Shown here piece by piece: positions 11,755 through 26,300 of a DNA stretch of 64,000 nt (its first letter is position 1; every line of letters starts with the position of its first letter). The notes below the pieces were generated by a model. The model ran no database searches, had not been told where the DNA came from, and worked only from the letters and a program-made list of their open reading frames with translations. The stretch covers positions 4,712,001-4,776,000 of the forward strand of contig OU612075.1 of the NCBI GenBank assembly GCA_914767715.1. Reading direction: 5' to 3'. Position numbers and translations under genes: made by a program. Source of the stretch: Membranipora membranacea (Eukaryota > Bryozoa > Gymnolaemata > Cheilostomatida > Membraniporidae).

Positions 11755-12644
11755 TAGGGGTGGAACGACCTCTTGAGGTTGGAGTTGAATTTCGGATATT
11801 TGACCTCGGATTCAACCACAAACCGGATCGGGTATTGTTATGTCTGATCGGAGATGATACGTTTTTAATCAACACTTACTAAGCATCATTTATCTCACTA
11901 AAAATGACAAGGAAAGAAGTATGATAGTCATTAATTTGTGGTTCAGATTAGATAATGGAGTTTGGCTGAAAGCACTCAGTGGTGATCAATAGGCAATCAA
12001 TACCTATCTTATTATCATAGCTAATTATATTGTTGCTGATTAAATTTGATGGATGTGTTTTTCTGCTGAAATTGAGAGAAGCATCTTTACTCAGATCGTT
12101 GTGAATAAGGACATAATTTTTGTCCAATGATGTTCCCTGTAACAAACTATCAAGTTTAATGTACAAGGTTATCCTCTTCTTCAAAGTAGGAGGACAATTC
12201 CTATCCTATGTGCAGAGAGTTTGTTCAAACTCACAGTGATTACAAACAACGGGGTTTGAGCAATGAACTAAACCTCATTGGTTTGAGTGATCCTGGCATA
12301 TTGAGTCAAGAGATCTTTGTACTGATTAAATGATACTTTCAAATAAACTGTTTGTGTGATCCTTGCACCGTGGCTGTTTGAGTGATGAGTTGGTCCTTGT
12401 AAAGTATTATATCCAAGCAGATACATGCGCATTTAAATTAGGGTAATGGTTCAGGGAAAAGATTGTTGACGCTGTTTATCCATGTATTCAATGACCTTAT
12501 CTGTATATTATGGTGCAAAAGTACAGCTGTTTGGACTTGGCGTTTGTACGCGTTATTCGGATCCGGATCCGATCCGAGGTTGAATTTATCGACCGATCCG
12601 ATATCCGATCCGAGGTTGCCTAACCCTGATCCGTTCCACCCCTA
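11755..12644. mobile_element. hAT-like non-autonomous DNA transposon, 890 bp
   Basis: Terminal inverted repeats begin TAGGGGTGGAACG at both ends. They are flanked by an exact 8-bp duplication CATACAGT (11747-11754, 12645-12652), the length typical of hAT elements. Block A' at about 31610 has the unoccupied site with a single CATACAGT. The interior has subterminal GGATCCGATCC-type repeats at the right end and no transposase frame. A 78-codon minus frame (11948-12184) is not recognisable. Confidence 0.85.
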
Positions 12645-12689
12645 CATACAGTCCCTTTTTTTACTACGTTTAATTATCAGCTTTAATGT

Positions 12690-13095
12690 TGTTTGATATT
12701 ATGTAAAAATTTACATCGATGACCTCAATGATGACAGATCTGTGTTAACAACATAAACAATAAAATGTCCTTAACTGATACTCCAGAGAGAGTGCAATGG
12801 CTACTATAAAAGCAGTAGATATAGACAATGGCTCTAAAGGATAAGCATCTTACAGCTGGTCGAGGACAATAATGACTGCCAACTTCCTGATAGATGAAAA
12901 ATCAGGAGAGATAACATCTGTTAAGGGAGCAGTCATCAATCACAGAGAGATCATAGTTCTAAAAGCACAGACTACGGATCAAGGAGACCCAATTAGTTTG
13001 AGCAGAACTCACACTACAATAAGAGATGACGTCATCGATGCATCTGATGCGCTTATCAGACTTGATGTGGTTATCATAATTTCTTTTAGTTAAAG
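12690..13095 (+). pseudogene. Cadherin-repeat relic
   Basis: It starts with a degraded linker (DDLNDDRSV), then ERVQWLL-type frame-shifted sequence, then an open frame 12872-13093 with NFLIDEKSGEITSVKGAVIN, TTDQGDPISLSRTHT and VIDASDALIRLD. A stop (TAA near 12842) and a frame shift precede the open part. The copy in A' is at 31650-32080. Confidence 0.7.
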
Positions 13096-16000
13096 TTCAA
13101 CAGGTCAATAATTGTTGTGGTAAGAAGTTCCACATTTGCTACTGACAGTTACCTAAAATATTTGACATAAATCAGAAAGATATGAACCACATCTGCCACT
13201 GATAATATCCTCACATATGTGAAAACAAACATCAAGAAGATTTAAACCAAGAGGACAAGCCTCAGAGCACAAGAAAACCTTCACAGAAAAAGTAGAGGTG
13301 ATGAGGTGATTCACTTCTTTGCGATCAACATTGTTCAAATTTGAGGGTGAAATATATATAATAGTTTAATGATATTAAATTGGACAATGCTATATACCCA
13401 GCATAGAAATCGGTTCAGATGCTTATATAATATTATATTGTATTATAACATATTTTATTATACATTCTATAACGTTATTATTTAATTCTCCTCATTCTAC
13501 ATTTCTACTATGTGTTAGTTTTTTTCGTTATTCCATATTTGTCACATATTTAATATCAATGACATAAACAAGCAAAATAAAGAAGATATACCCTGAAAGA
13601 ACAGCAGGGGAGATGAAGTGGTTCACTTCTTTGGGCTCACCTTTGTATAGACTGGAGGGTGTAATTTTCAATAGTTTAATAATATTAAAAGTGAACCAGC
13701 CTCGAATTGGTTCCAGGCGACACTACAATATACAATGTTTGGGTTCAGAACAGCTTGTATGGTAATACACTTTCACCAAGGTCATAAAAACTTGTTTGTT
13801 GTCTTGAATTTTACCCTTGCTATTACTAGCTGGTGTGTCATGTCTTTGAACTTTGACCTAAGAGTTGGTCAGCAGGCTATCTGACCGTCCCTTTGTTATC
13901 TTTTATCCCATTTGGGTTTTATTTACATCGACATATTCTTTTTGGATTTGACGAGGTGATTACTTTTCTGTGACCAATATCGTACAGATCAAAGGGTGTA
14001 GTATTTAATGATTCTATGATATTGAATAATTTATATACCTAACAGGCAGCATAATATTGATACTGTTTACTGATTTGTGTTTCATAATATTGATCCTTAC
14101 TTTTTTGTCATTCACGAAATTTATGCATCATTCATTCAATTACACGGCAAGTTAAAATTACAGGCATTCATAGTGTCATGCCCTGAGGCTATTTCGAGAC
14201 TCAAACATGCCAGCACACTGACAATGTTTTTGATGAAGGAATATAGACACTCTGTAAGCAATGCGGGTGACAGTCTAACAGGGCAGTCTCTCTGGGGAGA
14301 CATTCATAGAGGGAACATCTACAGAAGTTTTATGAAGAAGAACCTGTATAGATCCAATACTGGTGCAAGTAAAAATCTTCCAGAAGCTTAAATGATTGTT
14401 TGGACTCCCAAACGACACTGTTTGTTAAAGCTGGACTATACCGTGACATTCCTGGACGAGGCTATATAAAACAGATGAAGGACAAAACGGTCTGCCACAC
14501 AACCAGTATGATAGCTTTTATAATTTGTATCTTATACTATTTAATTTATATTACATAATATGGAATAAAACATATTGGTTGACGGGTTTTATCGAATTGT
14601 TTGTTCAGGATATGCAGCATATAACTTTTGGTGGGAGTTTAGGTGAGCTGACATGCCGGATTATTATTACTCTTTTTTTTAACTCTTTTTATTTATTCAT
14701 TTAGTATTTCGAATTAATTATTTTAAAAAAAGCGTTATGTTATTATAGTATACATGTATTTGTCCAACATGTACTTCTTTCCATACTGACTTAACAGAAC
14801 AACAGAATCAATAGTGAATAATTGTCTTTGACTGGAACTGACATAACTATTCTTTCCGCAGTGTGGCTGTGTGGTTGTGGGATTTTATGCATCAGTGGCT
14901 ACGGCTACACATTCTTATTTTGAGGTGGTAACACCTCCGAATGAAAGATGGAGGCCCATGTGTTGAGCTTTTTGATCGGGGATGCAAGGTGAGGTTGATA
15001 TGCATATTCAAATTTTCTATGAACTAGATCTTCCATCGATTAATTGTTAACAAATCTATCAATCCTCATTATATACATTGTCTGAGGCCTGAATGAACCT
15101 GCCACCTTGAAATTCAGCTGTGAGTCAGGGTCAGGTCACCCATTATAGGTAAACACACATGGCCTGTCTGCATAGCATTTGAGATTAAGATATCTTGTGT
15201 ATAAGAGTTGTGTGTCCTGTTTGTATTGTTTGTGAATCATCTTGGGAATCCCAAGTGGGTTGGCCCACCGGAAAATATCAACAAATGACATCATAGTGAG
15301 TTAATTAGGGAAAAGATGAGAGTTGAAAATGTACACAATAATGACAGCAAATTCATGGCTGCTCCAGATAGTGTCTTGCTAATCGCCCTATCGATCACAA
15401 TGTATCAAACATCGATCATCTAATACAACAAATTATGCAATGTCAGACATAAAGGATTATGTTAATACTGGTGAGTTACATAACCTAACTAAACTGAATA
15501 ATAGAGCAAGAAAGGGCATATGCGCTCTATAAAAGTTGCTAAACAATGACATATATAAGATATGTGGATGAAAAAGTCTTTTAATAAAAACTGAACATCT
15601 TGTGTTAAAGAAACCTAATCACTCTGGTTAAACACTTGTCCCGACTCTCGATAGGGTTAAACCACGAGAGGTCATTTGCATAAAATCCTGTTAGCAAACT
15701 AATGAGTACCCTTCCTTGTAGGAGTCTGTACAACTAAAATCCTAAATCTGAATTTTATATACTGTTTTATTAATTAGAAAGAATAGTGGTTGTGACGTGC
15801 AGAGCCTAACATTGATACCAAATCAGATTGGACTTTTCCCGAGTGTAGTGCCAGGTGAACCAGTGATGGTCACAAAAAGGATACACAGTAATTTAATTAG
15901 GGTGGAAATACAGTGATTAGTAAAATTATTTTAATATCAATTCTATTCTAATTAATAATTATTGATAATTATTTCAATAAATTGATTATTTAAAATGACT

Positions 16001-18236
16001 TATTAATTATCAATTTCAATATTAATTTTTATATTGAAAATTTTGTTTTATATAGTTTTATATAGTTTCAATATTAACCCATAATTTATGAGTGTGTGGG
16101 TAAGCGATAATTGAATTTCAACTTAATATTAAAAAAGAAAGATCTGTTACATCCTATGTTAAATTTTATAGCTGTTATAAACTGCTATCTCATTCATCAA
16201 ACCTCTTTTTTATTTAATTGATTTTTTTTTATTTTATCTCATTTTATTTCATTTTCTTATCCTCATAGTGTAATACTGCATTGAACCCACAATGGCACCT
16301 GTTAGGGTGAAAGCACGGTGAATTGTAAAAGGTTTTAATATAAATCCATAATTTTATGTGTCAAAATTGAAATCCAACCTGATAATAATTTAATGATACA
16401 CTGACTAGCTTATCGAGAAATGAAGGGGCAAATACTTTAGGAGAATGAATACCTTGATCACTGTAAATCAGTAAAAAGGTCAGACATTTGACTCTACTAT
16501 GAAGGTGGGTGGGTAGTGAGTACATACCCACGCCCACAAATCAGAGCCAACACATTGGCGAGTCACAGTAACATCCCGCTGTCCTGCTCAATCAAACAAA
16601 GAAGAAAAGCTTTTCACAATGAAAAATAAAAGGCAGCATCAATCAACCATCTGTGATATTGTTCAAGGAAGAAAAAGAAAGTCTTTTTACCCATTAAGGA
16701 ATATGAAACCAAACCAACCAACCATCCAACCAAACCAGCACACATGTCATCATCTGGTTTAAAACCAATCAAAAAAAGTGTAATCAAGAAGCACTGTTTG
16801 GTGTAACCAACAAGACAAAAAAGGGAAAAGAACATTTAAAAAAACTAGGGAAACACTTCTGTTTACCTGCAAAACAACAAAATTATAGTACTCGTTACAA
16901 CCAGAGACATGCCAAGTAATACCTTGTGCAAGTTGCACAGAAACAAACCTTAGTGGAAAATCCAGGCTAACCCCCGGTCAATTGAGATGGTAAGCATTTA
17001 ACTGAATGGGCAAGGCTTACCACCTACAACCATCAGCTCTGCTGGCAAAGATATGGGGGTTATGGAATTTCCAGGGCTGTATGCCCTCAATATAAAAATA
17101 GTTGTGAGGTATACAGACATGCAGTAAATTTGATGTACAATGATGACACTCACAGACTAAGAGTTTGTACCTACATTATGAACAAAAACAGTTTGCTGGA
17201 TGCAAGCAGACAGCACAGTATTTTTTGCAAATATATTCGGACGACAAGGCCTGACATTGGTGGGAAGTTCCTTTTCAGTCAGGACCCGGTAAATAGAAAT
17301 CTGCAGTTCAACTCACTAGGAAAAACTCTTTATATTTTACAATAGCTGACTAGTATATACTGTAATTCACTGGGAAAGTCAATTACCTAACTTACTTTCG
17401 ACGATCAGTCACTTAACTTTTGTGTATATATGTCACGACAGCTTACTCACAGACTGACAGACATATAGAACCCAAAATATGAACAAGCTCTTCTATCTCA
17501 GTCAGTACTTGGTAAATGGAAATCTGACAATAGGAATAAGCTGACTCTTAACTGCATGCTAACTATTTGTATAAATATGTAATATTTCATTTGTCAAAAC
17601 TATGATGCAAACATTAGTATTGTTGAAGTCTTTTCATAAATTACAATAGCAAATTCAGACAATGGAATGTCTAATAACTCACTCAGAGTTCTGACAATCA
17701 GCAACTTTACTATTTATGTCACAACAGCTTACACCCTCTTCTTCATGGTGAAGAATGACCTCAGATTGTTGTTCTGCCATGTACTAACCCTACTTGCCTA
17801 TTCTAACTTGTCCTTTAGGTGAGAGAATCAAGCAAAATGTTACCCGTATTTAAGAATTTACATCGAGCCAATATAAATAACATGATGTGTATGACATTCT
17901 TTGAGCATTGTTTGTCTTAACTACATACATGTTTTATCAAGTCAAAGTTATCATCACTTTAATTTAAGTGTATGTTTGCTAAGGTTTAGAAAATAAAGGA
18001 ATTGACATTACAAACATAAGAAAGCCAGTCAAAACACAAGTGTTGTTGAAAAGTGTGATGGACAATTGAATATTGCCAACAGCCTCAAATCAAAGCCTGA
18101 AAGCAAAGCGTCTGGCAACTTAATGATCTGGACATCTTAACATTTCTATCTTTCAATTGCTTCAAAATGCATTATGTTTATATTTTAAGCTGTTTTAATC
18201 GCTGAACATTTATTATTTTATATCCAATCTCGATAT

Positions 18237-18422
18237 GATACTCCATCAAGGATTGATAGGAGGATGGGAAAGTGGTATGTATTAAGCTTAAATTCATTTG
18301 ACTGAATGAAGTGTGTAAAATAGACTCCCCCAACTCGCCTAACTGCCACTCCCATTATTGAACCACTTTTATATACTTTTCCTGTGGATTCAAACTGATA
18401 TAAAAACAATGGGCTGATAAGT
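18237..18422. other. Short non-matching stretch between blocks A and B
   Basis: About 190 bp with no match to block C, which occupies the equivalent position (37229-41400) in the second unit. I see no gene in it. Confidence 0.4.
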
Positions 18423-18535
18423 AAGAGCAGAACTCACTCTAAAATAGGGGTCGACGTCATTGATGCATCTGAAGCGCTTATCAAACTTGATGTGGTTATC
18501 ATCTTTTCTTTTAGTAAAAATTCAACGGGTCAATA
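18423..18535 (+). pseudogene. Cadherin-repeat relic, tail piece
   Basis: It contains only the end of the repeat: SRTHSKIGVDVIDASEALIK in frame. It is nearly identical to 41401-41510 and starts exactly at the A/B junction, so the upstream half was lost in the rearrangement. Confidence 0.6.
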
Positions 18536-19756
18536 ATTGGTGCGGTAGGAAAGGAAAATCCACATCTGCCACTGAGAGTATCCTCAATTGTGTGGAAACA
18601 AAGACATGTACATATATTATTATTTATTTCATTATTAATTAATTTTCTTTATTTTAATCACATTTTATTCTTTTTATTGCTAAGGAGCCAAAATTTAACG
18701 ATTTAATATAAGTTTTCAACTATATCCTCCAACTAGATGAACTTTGATGACTGGTTTGAATCGTTTCTGGCAAGAATATTAATTACAGTGTTTGGATAAG
18801 AAAGGGTGTGTGTGATACCAGAGACTATATATTTCTATATCAATGGTCTCTGATGGCGCTATGTTCACCAAGGTCATAAATGCTTGATTGCTTTCTTAAA
18901 AATCCTGAATTTTACCCTGGTGTGTCATGTCGTTAAAGTTTTACCTTTACAGTGGGAAAGTCTAAATACGGGTGGCAGGCTTTCTTAGGCTATCTTACAG
19001 TCCCTTCTTTCATTTATATATCTTATATGGATTTTATTTACATCTACAAACCAATTTTTCTCTTTTTTACTTTTGGAATATAAGGTAAGCATGACAAGCA
19101 AAGAATCGAAAGAACTAGAGTCATATGCCTTCTCGTATAAAACAGACACTGTAGAATCATTACAACATAAAATACTAATATTATAAAAATTGGGAACAAC
19201 TTTAGATTGTATTTGCGCATAAAAAAATTCCATTTTACATCAGGCAACTGCTTCATGCAACAATTGCTTTACAATCTCACAACATTTAAGACAACTGAAT
19301 GCAAATCCTCATCAGTAATATGAAATATCAGGAATTCATAGTGTCATGCTTCCATTCTATTTCGGGACCAAATAGTTTGTGTCTTCGAGCAGTACAAAAT
19401 TTGGCCAATCTGTCAGTGAAATTAAAACCATCACAGCACACCACCTGGCAATGTTTTTCGATGAAGGAATACAGACTTTAGTCTGTAAGCAATGTGGGTG
19501 ACAGTCTATCAATGCAGTCTATCAGAGGTGCCGATCAATGAGCGGAAACATCTACAGGAATGCTGTGCTGGATTAATGAAAGAGAGAAGAAGGCAAACCA
19601 ACTCTCCTTACAAAATTAATGATTCGGTAGAAATAAGAGAAGCTTCTTGTAGAGAGATGAGAATATACAGATAATGTGGAATCAAAGGGTAAGTCATCAC
19701 ACAGTGTTCTCTTCTTTAGTAGCTGTTTATAATTGAATATTGCATTCGCATCTCAT

Positions 19757-19985
19757 ATAGGAGTGGATATTTCTGTTGACTATTATGTTTCTGTCTGGGG
19801 ACAGAAAAACCGGCTATTAACAACTTCACAGGAAAAATTGTGGATTTTGTAAAAGACAAAAAAGATGTGCACAAAGGCAAACAGGCTCCGCCACCAAGAC
19901 CATATGTTGGTGTGCTCACATGAAAGCACAGTCCGCCAGTGCAGCGTAACATTGTCACAAACCGGGAACGTTAATGAGAGTGACA
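19757..19985 (+). pseudogene. Mutator-like transposase relic
   Basis: VDISVDYYVSVWGQK is followed, after frame shifts, by TGKIVDFVKDKK and a KANRLRHQDH-like tail, paralleling 4090-4345. The DxRYN-like segment has become DYYVS. The copy in B' is at 42732-42965. Confidence 0.45.
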
Positions 19986-22900
19986 CAAACACCATCAATG
20001 GCTGAAAATATTTTACAGAATTTTAATATTTTTACAATATTTTTACTGCATTTCATCATCCCTTTTTTGCTTTTATTTTTTTCAATCATTATAAATACAG
20101 TTTCTGCTATAGATCAAATTTTGTGCCTTCCCGTGTTTTCCAGAACTTAGAGTAAGAACATCAGGAGTACATAGAGGACAAAGCTTGGTACACAAAAAGT
20201 GTACATGCAAAACATAGTGGAATGTGTTACACAAGAGTGCTAAATTCAAATTAAAAATATAAGATCTAGAAATTGTTATTTGACCTTAAGATCCCATATT
20301 TATGCCCAAAAGGATTTAAGGTTCCTTTAAATTTTTTGACGCTAGTAGACTCAAAATGCATCATGCTAAATATTTCACGTTGTTTGTGACAGTCTCTTTG
20401 TTCTTTTAAATCTAATCTGGATATTGGTTGTTGGGAGATACTCGGACCAGGAAATTCAGACACGTATAAACAACCAAAGGCGACTGACAGCCCACCAATC
20501 ATTGGTGTTTTAGGCCTACCCTCAATTGCAGAGAGGGGAATGACGTCCACTCCAATCATGTGTGTATCTTTTTTGTGAGAGGAAGGAAGTTCAACAGAAT
20601 GGATGAGGATATGTGGGCAGATTATAATCGTACAGTATATGCTGAGCCAGTAGCTGAGGACAATGATGTATGATCAATCAATTGCTAGTTCATGATTATA
20701 TCATAAATATACATAGTTTGAGTAATGACTAAAACTAGGATAATGTAATGTTATTATGATATTAATTTGTCCAGCATCTAATTCTTTCCTTACTGATCAA
20801 ACTGGACGACAGAATCTTAAGTGAATTATTGAATCTTTGTCAACTGCAATTTGCAAAACTGTCATTCTCGCTGTGTTGGCTTGGATTTGTGGGATTATGG
20901 GCATTAGTGCCTACGGCTGCGCATTTTACTTTGAGGTGCTAACACCTCAGAATGGGAGATTGAGGCACATATGTTGAGCTTAGATCTGGGATGCAAGGTG
21001 AGGTTGACATGCAGATTCAAATTTCCAATGAACTTGATATTTAAATCGAAGAATAATGTTAACAGATCAATCTTATCAATCCTCATTATATACATTGTCT
21101 GAGTGAACCTGCCCCCCCCCCCCCCAAAATTCAGTTGTGCCAAGTCGGGTCACTCTTTAGTTGCTTAACATTGACATATATAAGATATGAAAATAAAACA
21201 GTCCTTTAAAACTGAGCGTTAAAGGAACCTAATAACTCTGGTCCGACTCCTGATAGGGCTAAGTGCATACATAACAAACCTGTTAACAAAGCTAAGAGTT
21301 GGTTCAACTAAAATCCTTTTAAACGTTAAACATTTAATTAAATCTTTTTAAATTTAAAACTAAAAATTGTTACATCCTATGTTAAATTTTATACCTGTTA
21401 TAAACTGCTCTACTCACCCATCATATCTTTCTTATTTTATTTCTTTTTACATACATAGTTTATTTCTCATTTTATTTTATTTCATTTTAATTTTTATTTC
21501 ATACTTATTTTATTCATATTTCATTCACTTACATATTCTTTTCCTTTTATTTTTATATCTATTTAATACTTTTTTTATTCATACATATTTCATTTCTTAT
21601 TATTTTCCTCAGAGGTCAATACTGCATGGAACCTGCACGATGGCACCTGTTAGCAAAGCAATGTAGGAGTCTGCTCAACTAAAGTCCTAATTTTAAACTT
21701 TATTTACTGTTTTATTATTTGGAAAGAATAGTGGTTGTGACGTACAAACATTCATACAAACTCAAATAGGGTTTTTCCTGAGAGTAGTTCGAGTGAACCC
21801 AGTGAGCACAAATAAGATTGATAGTGATTATTTTAGGGCGGATACACAGTAAATAGTAAAAGGTTTTAATATTAACCCATAATCTATGAGTGTCTGGGTA
21901 AGCAATAATTGAAATCCAACCTTATAATAAAAAGGTAAAATCTGTTACATTCCGTGTTGAATTTTATAATTGATTTAATATGCTTATCTCACTCATCATC
22001 CCTTTTTTTATTTCATTTTATTTATTTTATTCAGTTTCATTTCATTCTTTTATCCTCATAGTGTAATACTTCATGGAACCTGCAAAACGGTACATGTAAA
22101 GGTGAAACCGCAATACACCACAGCGAACCACAGTGAGTATGAAGGAAAGCGACAACAAGACATGTGACAAGTGTGTCTAAGTCAAAAGGGGCTCAACAAA
22201 ACTCAAATCCATCCAGATAATCACGAATGAAAAACAGACAAAAAGAGACAGACACTTGACACTACTTTTCACAACAAAGTGATTATATATCATTTCTATT
22301 ATATTATATAATATAACATATTAGGCAGCATCAATCACTCATCTGTGAAGAAAAAAAAATTGACATTAAACATTTGAGATTCGAAGCATGAATCTGTTTA
22401 GACAAGGCTTATCTCCCATGACTATCATCCTGGATGGTAAAGAGATGGTGGCTTTGGAGTCTTCAGGGCTAAATGCTCTCAATCAGTAGGGGTTTGAGAT
22501 ATTCAGACATGCAGCACTTTTGATGTATAATGATGACACTCACAGATTGACAGATAGAACCCAAAATATGAACAAGCTCTTCTATCTCAGTCAGTATGAA
22601 TATCTGACAATAGGATAAGGTGACCCTTTACTGCACTGCATGCTAGCTACTTATAGTTGTATAAATATGTAATTTTTCATTATTGTTGAAACTATGATGC
22701 AAACATTAGTATTGTTTGAGTCTTTACATTTTCAATAGCCAACTAAATCCATGGAATGTCAAATACCTCACCTCAGAGTTCCGATGATCAGTCACGTGAC
22801 TCTCGTCTATAAATGTCAAGACAGCTTACAACCCTCTTCATTCATAGTGAAGGGTGACCTTAGGATTTTGTTCTGCCAAGCACTAACTTTACTTGCTTTT

Positions 22901-23336
22901 CCAACTCGTCTTTTAGTAGAGATAAGCAAGCAGAATGTTACCCGTATTGCAGAATTTACGTCGAGCCAATCTAACATGATGTTTATGACAGTCTTCTAGC
23001 ATTGTTTGTCTTAACTACATACATGTTTTATCAAGTTTGCTTTAAGAGTGTCAAAGTTATCATCACTTTCATTTAAGAGTATGTTCCCCAAGGTTTACAA
23101 AATAAAGGAATTGACTTGACAAGCATAAGAAAGCCAGCCAGCCAAGTATTGTTGAAAAGTGTGATGGACAATTTGAACACTCAAAAAAGAAGACATTGCC
23201 AACAGCCTCAAATGAAAGCCTGAAAGCTCGCGTCTTTCTTTCAATGGCTCCAAAATGCATTATGCTTTATATTTTACGCTGTTTTTATCGCTGAACCTTT
23301 ATTGTTTTATATCCAATCTCGATATTAGTAGCATCT

Positions 23337-23345
23337 ACTTATCAT
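23337..23345. repeat. Target-site duplication (left) of the RTE insertion
   Basis: ACTTATCAT here and again at 26587-26595. Block B' has it once (49455-49463), as expected of an unoccupied site. Confidence 0.85.
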
Positions 23346-26300
23346 TCATATATTCAACTCTACCTGGAGAAGATCCCCGGATTCACCCAGACGGTCCCAA
23401 GTCCGTGTAAAAGAGGAGGGTTGTGTCTGGGTCAACTACCCATTCACATAAAAAAACCCAGTTACAGAAACAGAATCGAATAATCTTACCCAAAATAGTT
23501 ACGGAGGACGCAGAAAAAGAAAATTCCAGCCTCGAGAAGGCTACATGACCGGCAGGGACCAAACCCCTCGGGAAGTTTCTGTTGTGAATTTGGATAGGAG
23601 TACATTTCTGCTGGCCCCGCGACAACTACTACGTGTTGGTGCCTGGAATGTCAGGACCATGTATGCGGACGGGCGCACCGAGCAGGTGGCGAGAGAGTTC
23701 CGACGAATGAAGCTTGAGCTTCTGGGTATAAGTGAGAGCAGATGGACGAGAGAAGGAGAGGAGAGATTGGAGACTGGAGAAATAGTGTTGTACTCGGGAA
23801 GGCAAGATAATCAGCACCATCAGGGTACGGCTTTGATGTTGACCTTGAAGGCGAGAAAGAGCTTGATTGATTGGAAGCCAATCAATCCGCGACTGATGAC
23901 AGCTAGATTCGAGGGAAAATGCACCAACCTAAGTGTCATTGTTTGTTATGCCCCGACCAACGAGGCAGAGGATGAAAAAAAGGATGAGTTCTATATGTCC
24001 CTACAGAAGGCTAAAGATGAGGTCCCCAGACATGATATGCTTCTGGTTCTGGGAGATCTCAACGCACAAGTTGGAACGGTCAACATAGGGATGGAGGATA
24101 CTTTAGGGCAGCATGGAGTTGGGGCGGCGAACGATAATGGAGAGAGGCTTATACAGTTTGGAAGAATAAATGGCATGGTGATTGGGGGTTCTATTTTCCC
24201 TCACAAAGATATACACAAGTTAACGTGGCGTTCCCCTCGCGGACAGCTAACTCAGATAGACCATTTGCTGATAAACAGGAAGTGGAGGAGATCCCTGCAT
24301 GATGTGAGAGTGATGCGATCTGCAGATGTGTACAGCGATCATTATCTGATCCTTGGAAAAGTGCGACTCAAACTAGCCGGAAAGTGTAAAGCACCGAGTT
24401 TAAAGGCTAAATGGAATCGCAATCTACTTAAACTGACGAAGATAAAAGAAAGGTTCACAGCAGCAATGGAGAATAAGTTCAGTCAACTTCAGGAATTACC
24501 GGAAGATACCCCTGTTAATGAAAGATGGACGAAGATCAAGGAAGCATACCATGATGTTGGAGAAGAGATAGTAGGAAGAGAAAAGCGCAGGGAACCTGTA
24601 CACTGGATGTCAGAAAGATCATGGGAGTTGATAGAACGAAGACAGGAAGCAAGGCGTAAAGTCTTGGGCACTCATTCAAGACGCGTAGCAGCATGCCTAG
24701 AGGAAGAGTACAAAGAGTTTGCGAAGTTAGTCAAAAAGAGCGTGCGGAAGGACAAGAGGGACAACATCGAAGATATGGCAGGAACTGCACAAGAAGCTGC
24801 TGACATGGGTCAGATGAAGGCAGTGTACGATATCACGAGAGAGCTGAGCGGAACGAGGCGGAAATCAACTGCTAGACTCAAGGACAAGAATGGTCAAATA
24901 GTTGTTGACCCCAAAGAACAAGCAAAGATATGGACAGCGCACTTTCAAGAAGTTCTTAATCAGGCAGAGCCTGAGGACCCCTTGGATATACCCAGCACAG
25001 GTACGGATTTGGAGATAGATGATGATCCACCTAGTCTTTCGGAGATTGAAGAGATTATCAAAGCCTCGCGCAATAGTAAAGCGCCAGGAATTGATGAGCT
25101 ACCTGCAGAGTTTTTACGCTGTAACAGTAGCTCATGCGCAGCAGAACTCGAGACATTGTTCTCGGGTATATGGAGAGAAGAAGACATCCCACAAGACTGG
25201 AGGCGCGGCGTGATCATCAAACTGCCCAAGAAAGGAGACCTGAGTAAGACAACAAATTGGAGGGGTATTACTCTACTACCGTATATCAGTAAAATATTTC
25301 TGAAGATTTTACATCACCGAATTGCCGGAGCCCTAGAGGAGAACAGAAGTCTAGATGAAGAGCAAGCAGGTTTTCGCAGCGGAAGAAGTTGTACAGACCA
25401 CATATTTACACTGAGGAACATCATAGAACAACGTGAAGAATGGAGGATGCCCCTGTACGTCAATTTTATTGATTTCAGGAAAGCTTTTGACAGCATTCAT
25501 CGGGAGAGCATGTGGAAAGTGATGAAGTTTTATGGTATCCCTGATAAACTCATCACTCTGACACGGGCGTTCTACACCGGGTATGCGTGTAAAATGCAAG
25601 GCGGAGCAGAGGACGATTACTTCGAAGTAAAATCAGGAGTTAGACAGGGCTGCGTAATCTCACCTCTGTTATTTATCATGGCTACAGACTTCATAATGAA
25701 GCAAGTACAAGCGACACATCGAACTGGACTCCGATGGAATCTTACAACCAAGCTGAATTATCTAGCTTATGCAGACGATGTCGCGCTTTTTTCTACAACA
25801 CATGGAGGGATGCAAACAGTTACAGACAAGCTCATAACAACAGCGAGTAAAGCGGGATTGCACATCAATGAAGAAAAGACGAAAGTTTTGAGGATTCATC
25901 GAGATGGAATGGGCCCTGCATCTAACAACAATTTCACAGTCAGCAACAAGTCACTCGAGTATGTAGATAACTTTTTGTATCTTGGTGCGAAAATTGATGC
26001 GTCTGGTGGTGCAGCAGCAGATGTCAAGAACCGCATCAACTCTGCAACTACAGCCTTTTACAGACTGAACAAGGTGTGGAGATCAAGAAGTATGAGCAAC
26101 CATCTCAAGTTCAAACTCTACAACTCGAACGTGGTGTCTGTGCTCCTCTATGGATGTGAAACATGGCGAATGACGAAAGTGGATATGGACAAACTGGAGG
26201 TATTTCACATGAACTGCTGCCGTCGGATATTGAAAATATATTGGTGGTCCAAAACTTCCAACTTGGAAGTATGTGAACGCAGCAAGCAGAAACCAGTCTC

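Larger units (their letters stand above)
6934..18236. repeat. Array block A (copy 1 of a segmental duplication)
   Basis: Read side by side, this block matches 26637-37228 almost throughout, in the same orientation. Differences are mostly discrete insertions and deletions: a truncated retrotransposon (7851-9139) and a hAT-like element (11755-12644) only here, and deletions here relative to A' near 10425 (about 430 bp), 11320 (about 270 bp) and 13585 (about 110 bp). Most of the block is spacer without coding potential. The stretch 13100-18236 holds no recognisable gene on either strand. Confidence 0.85.

Noticed and set aside
21367-21666. 99-codon Phe/Tyr/Ser-rich frame
   Set aside because: It is a T-rich low-complexity tract translated in a lucky frame; no membrane-protein pattern beyond composition.
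22751-22999. 82-codon plus frame, repeated at 48869-49096
   Set aside because: A frameshift separates the two copies near their 3' ends and there is no recognisable domain; likely chance within spacer.
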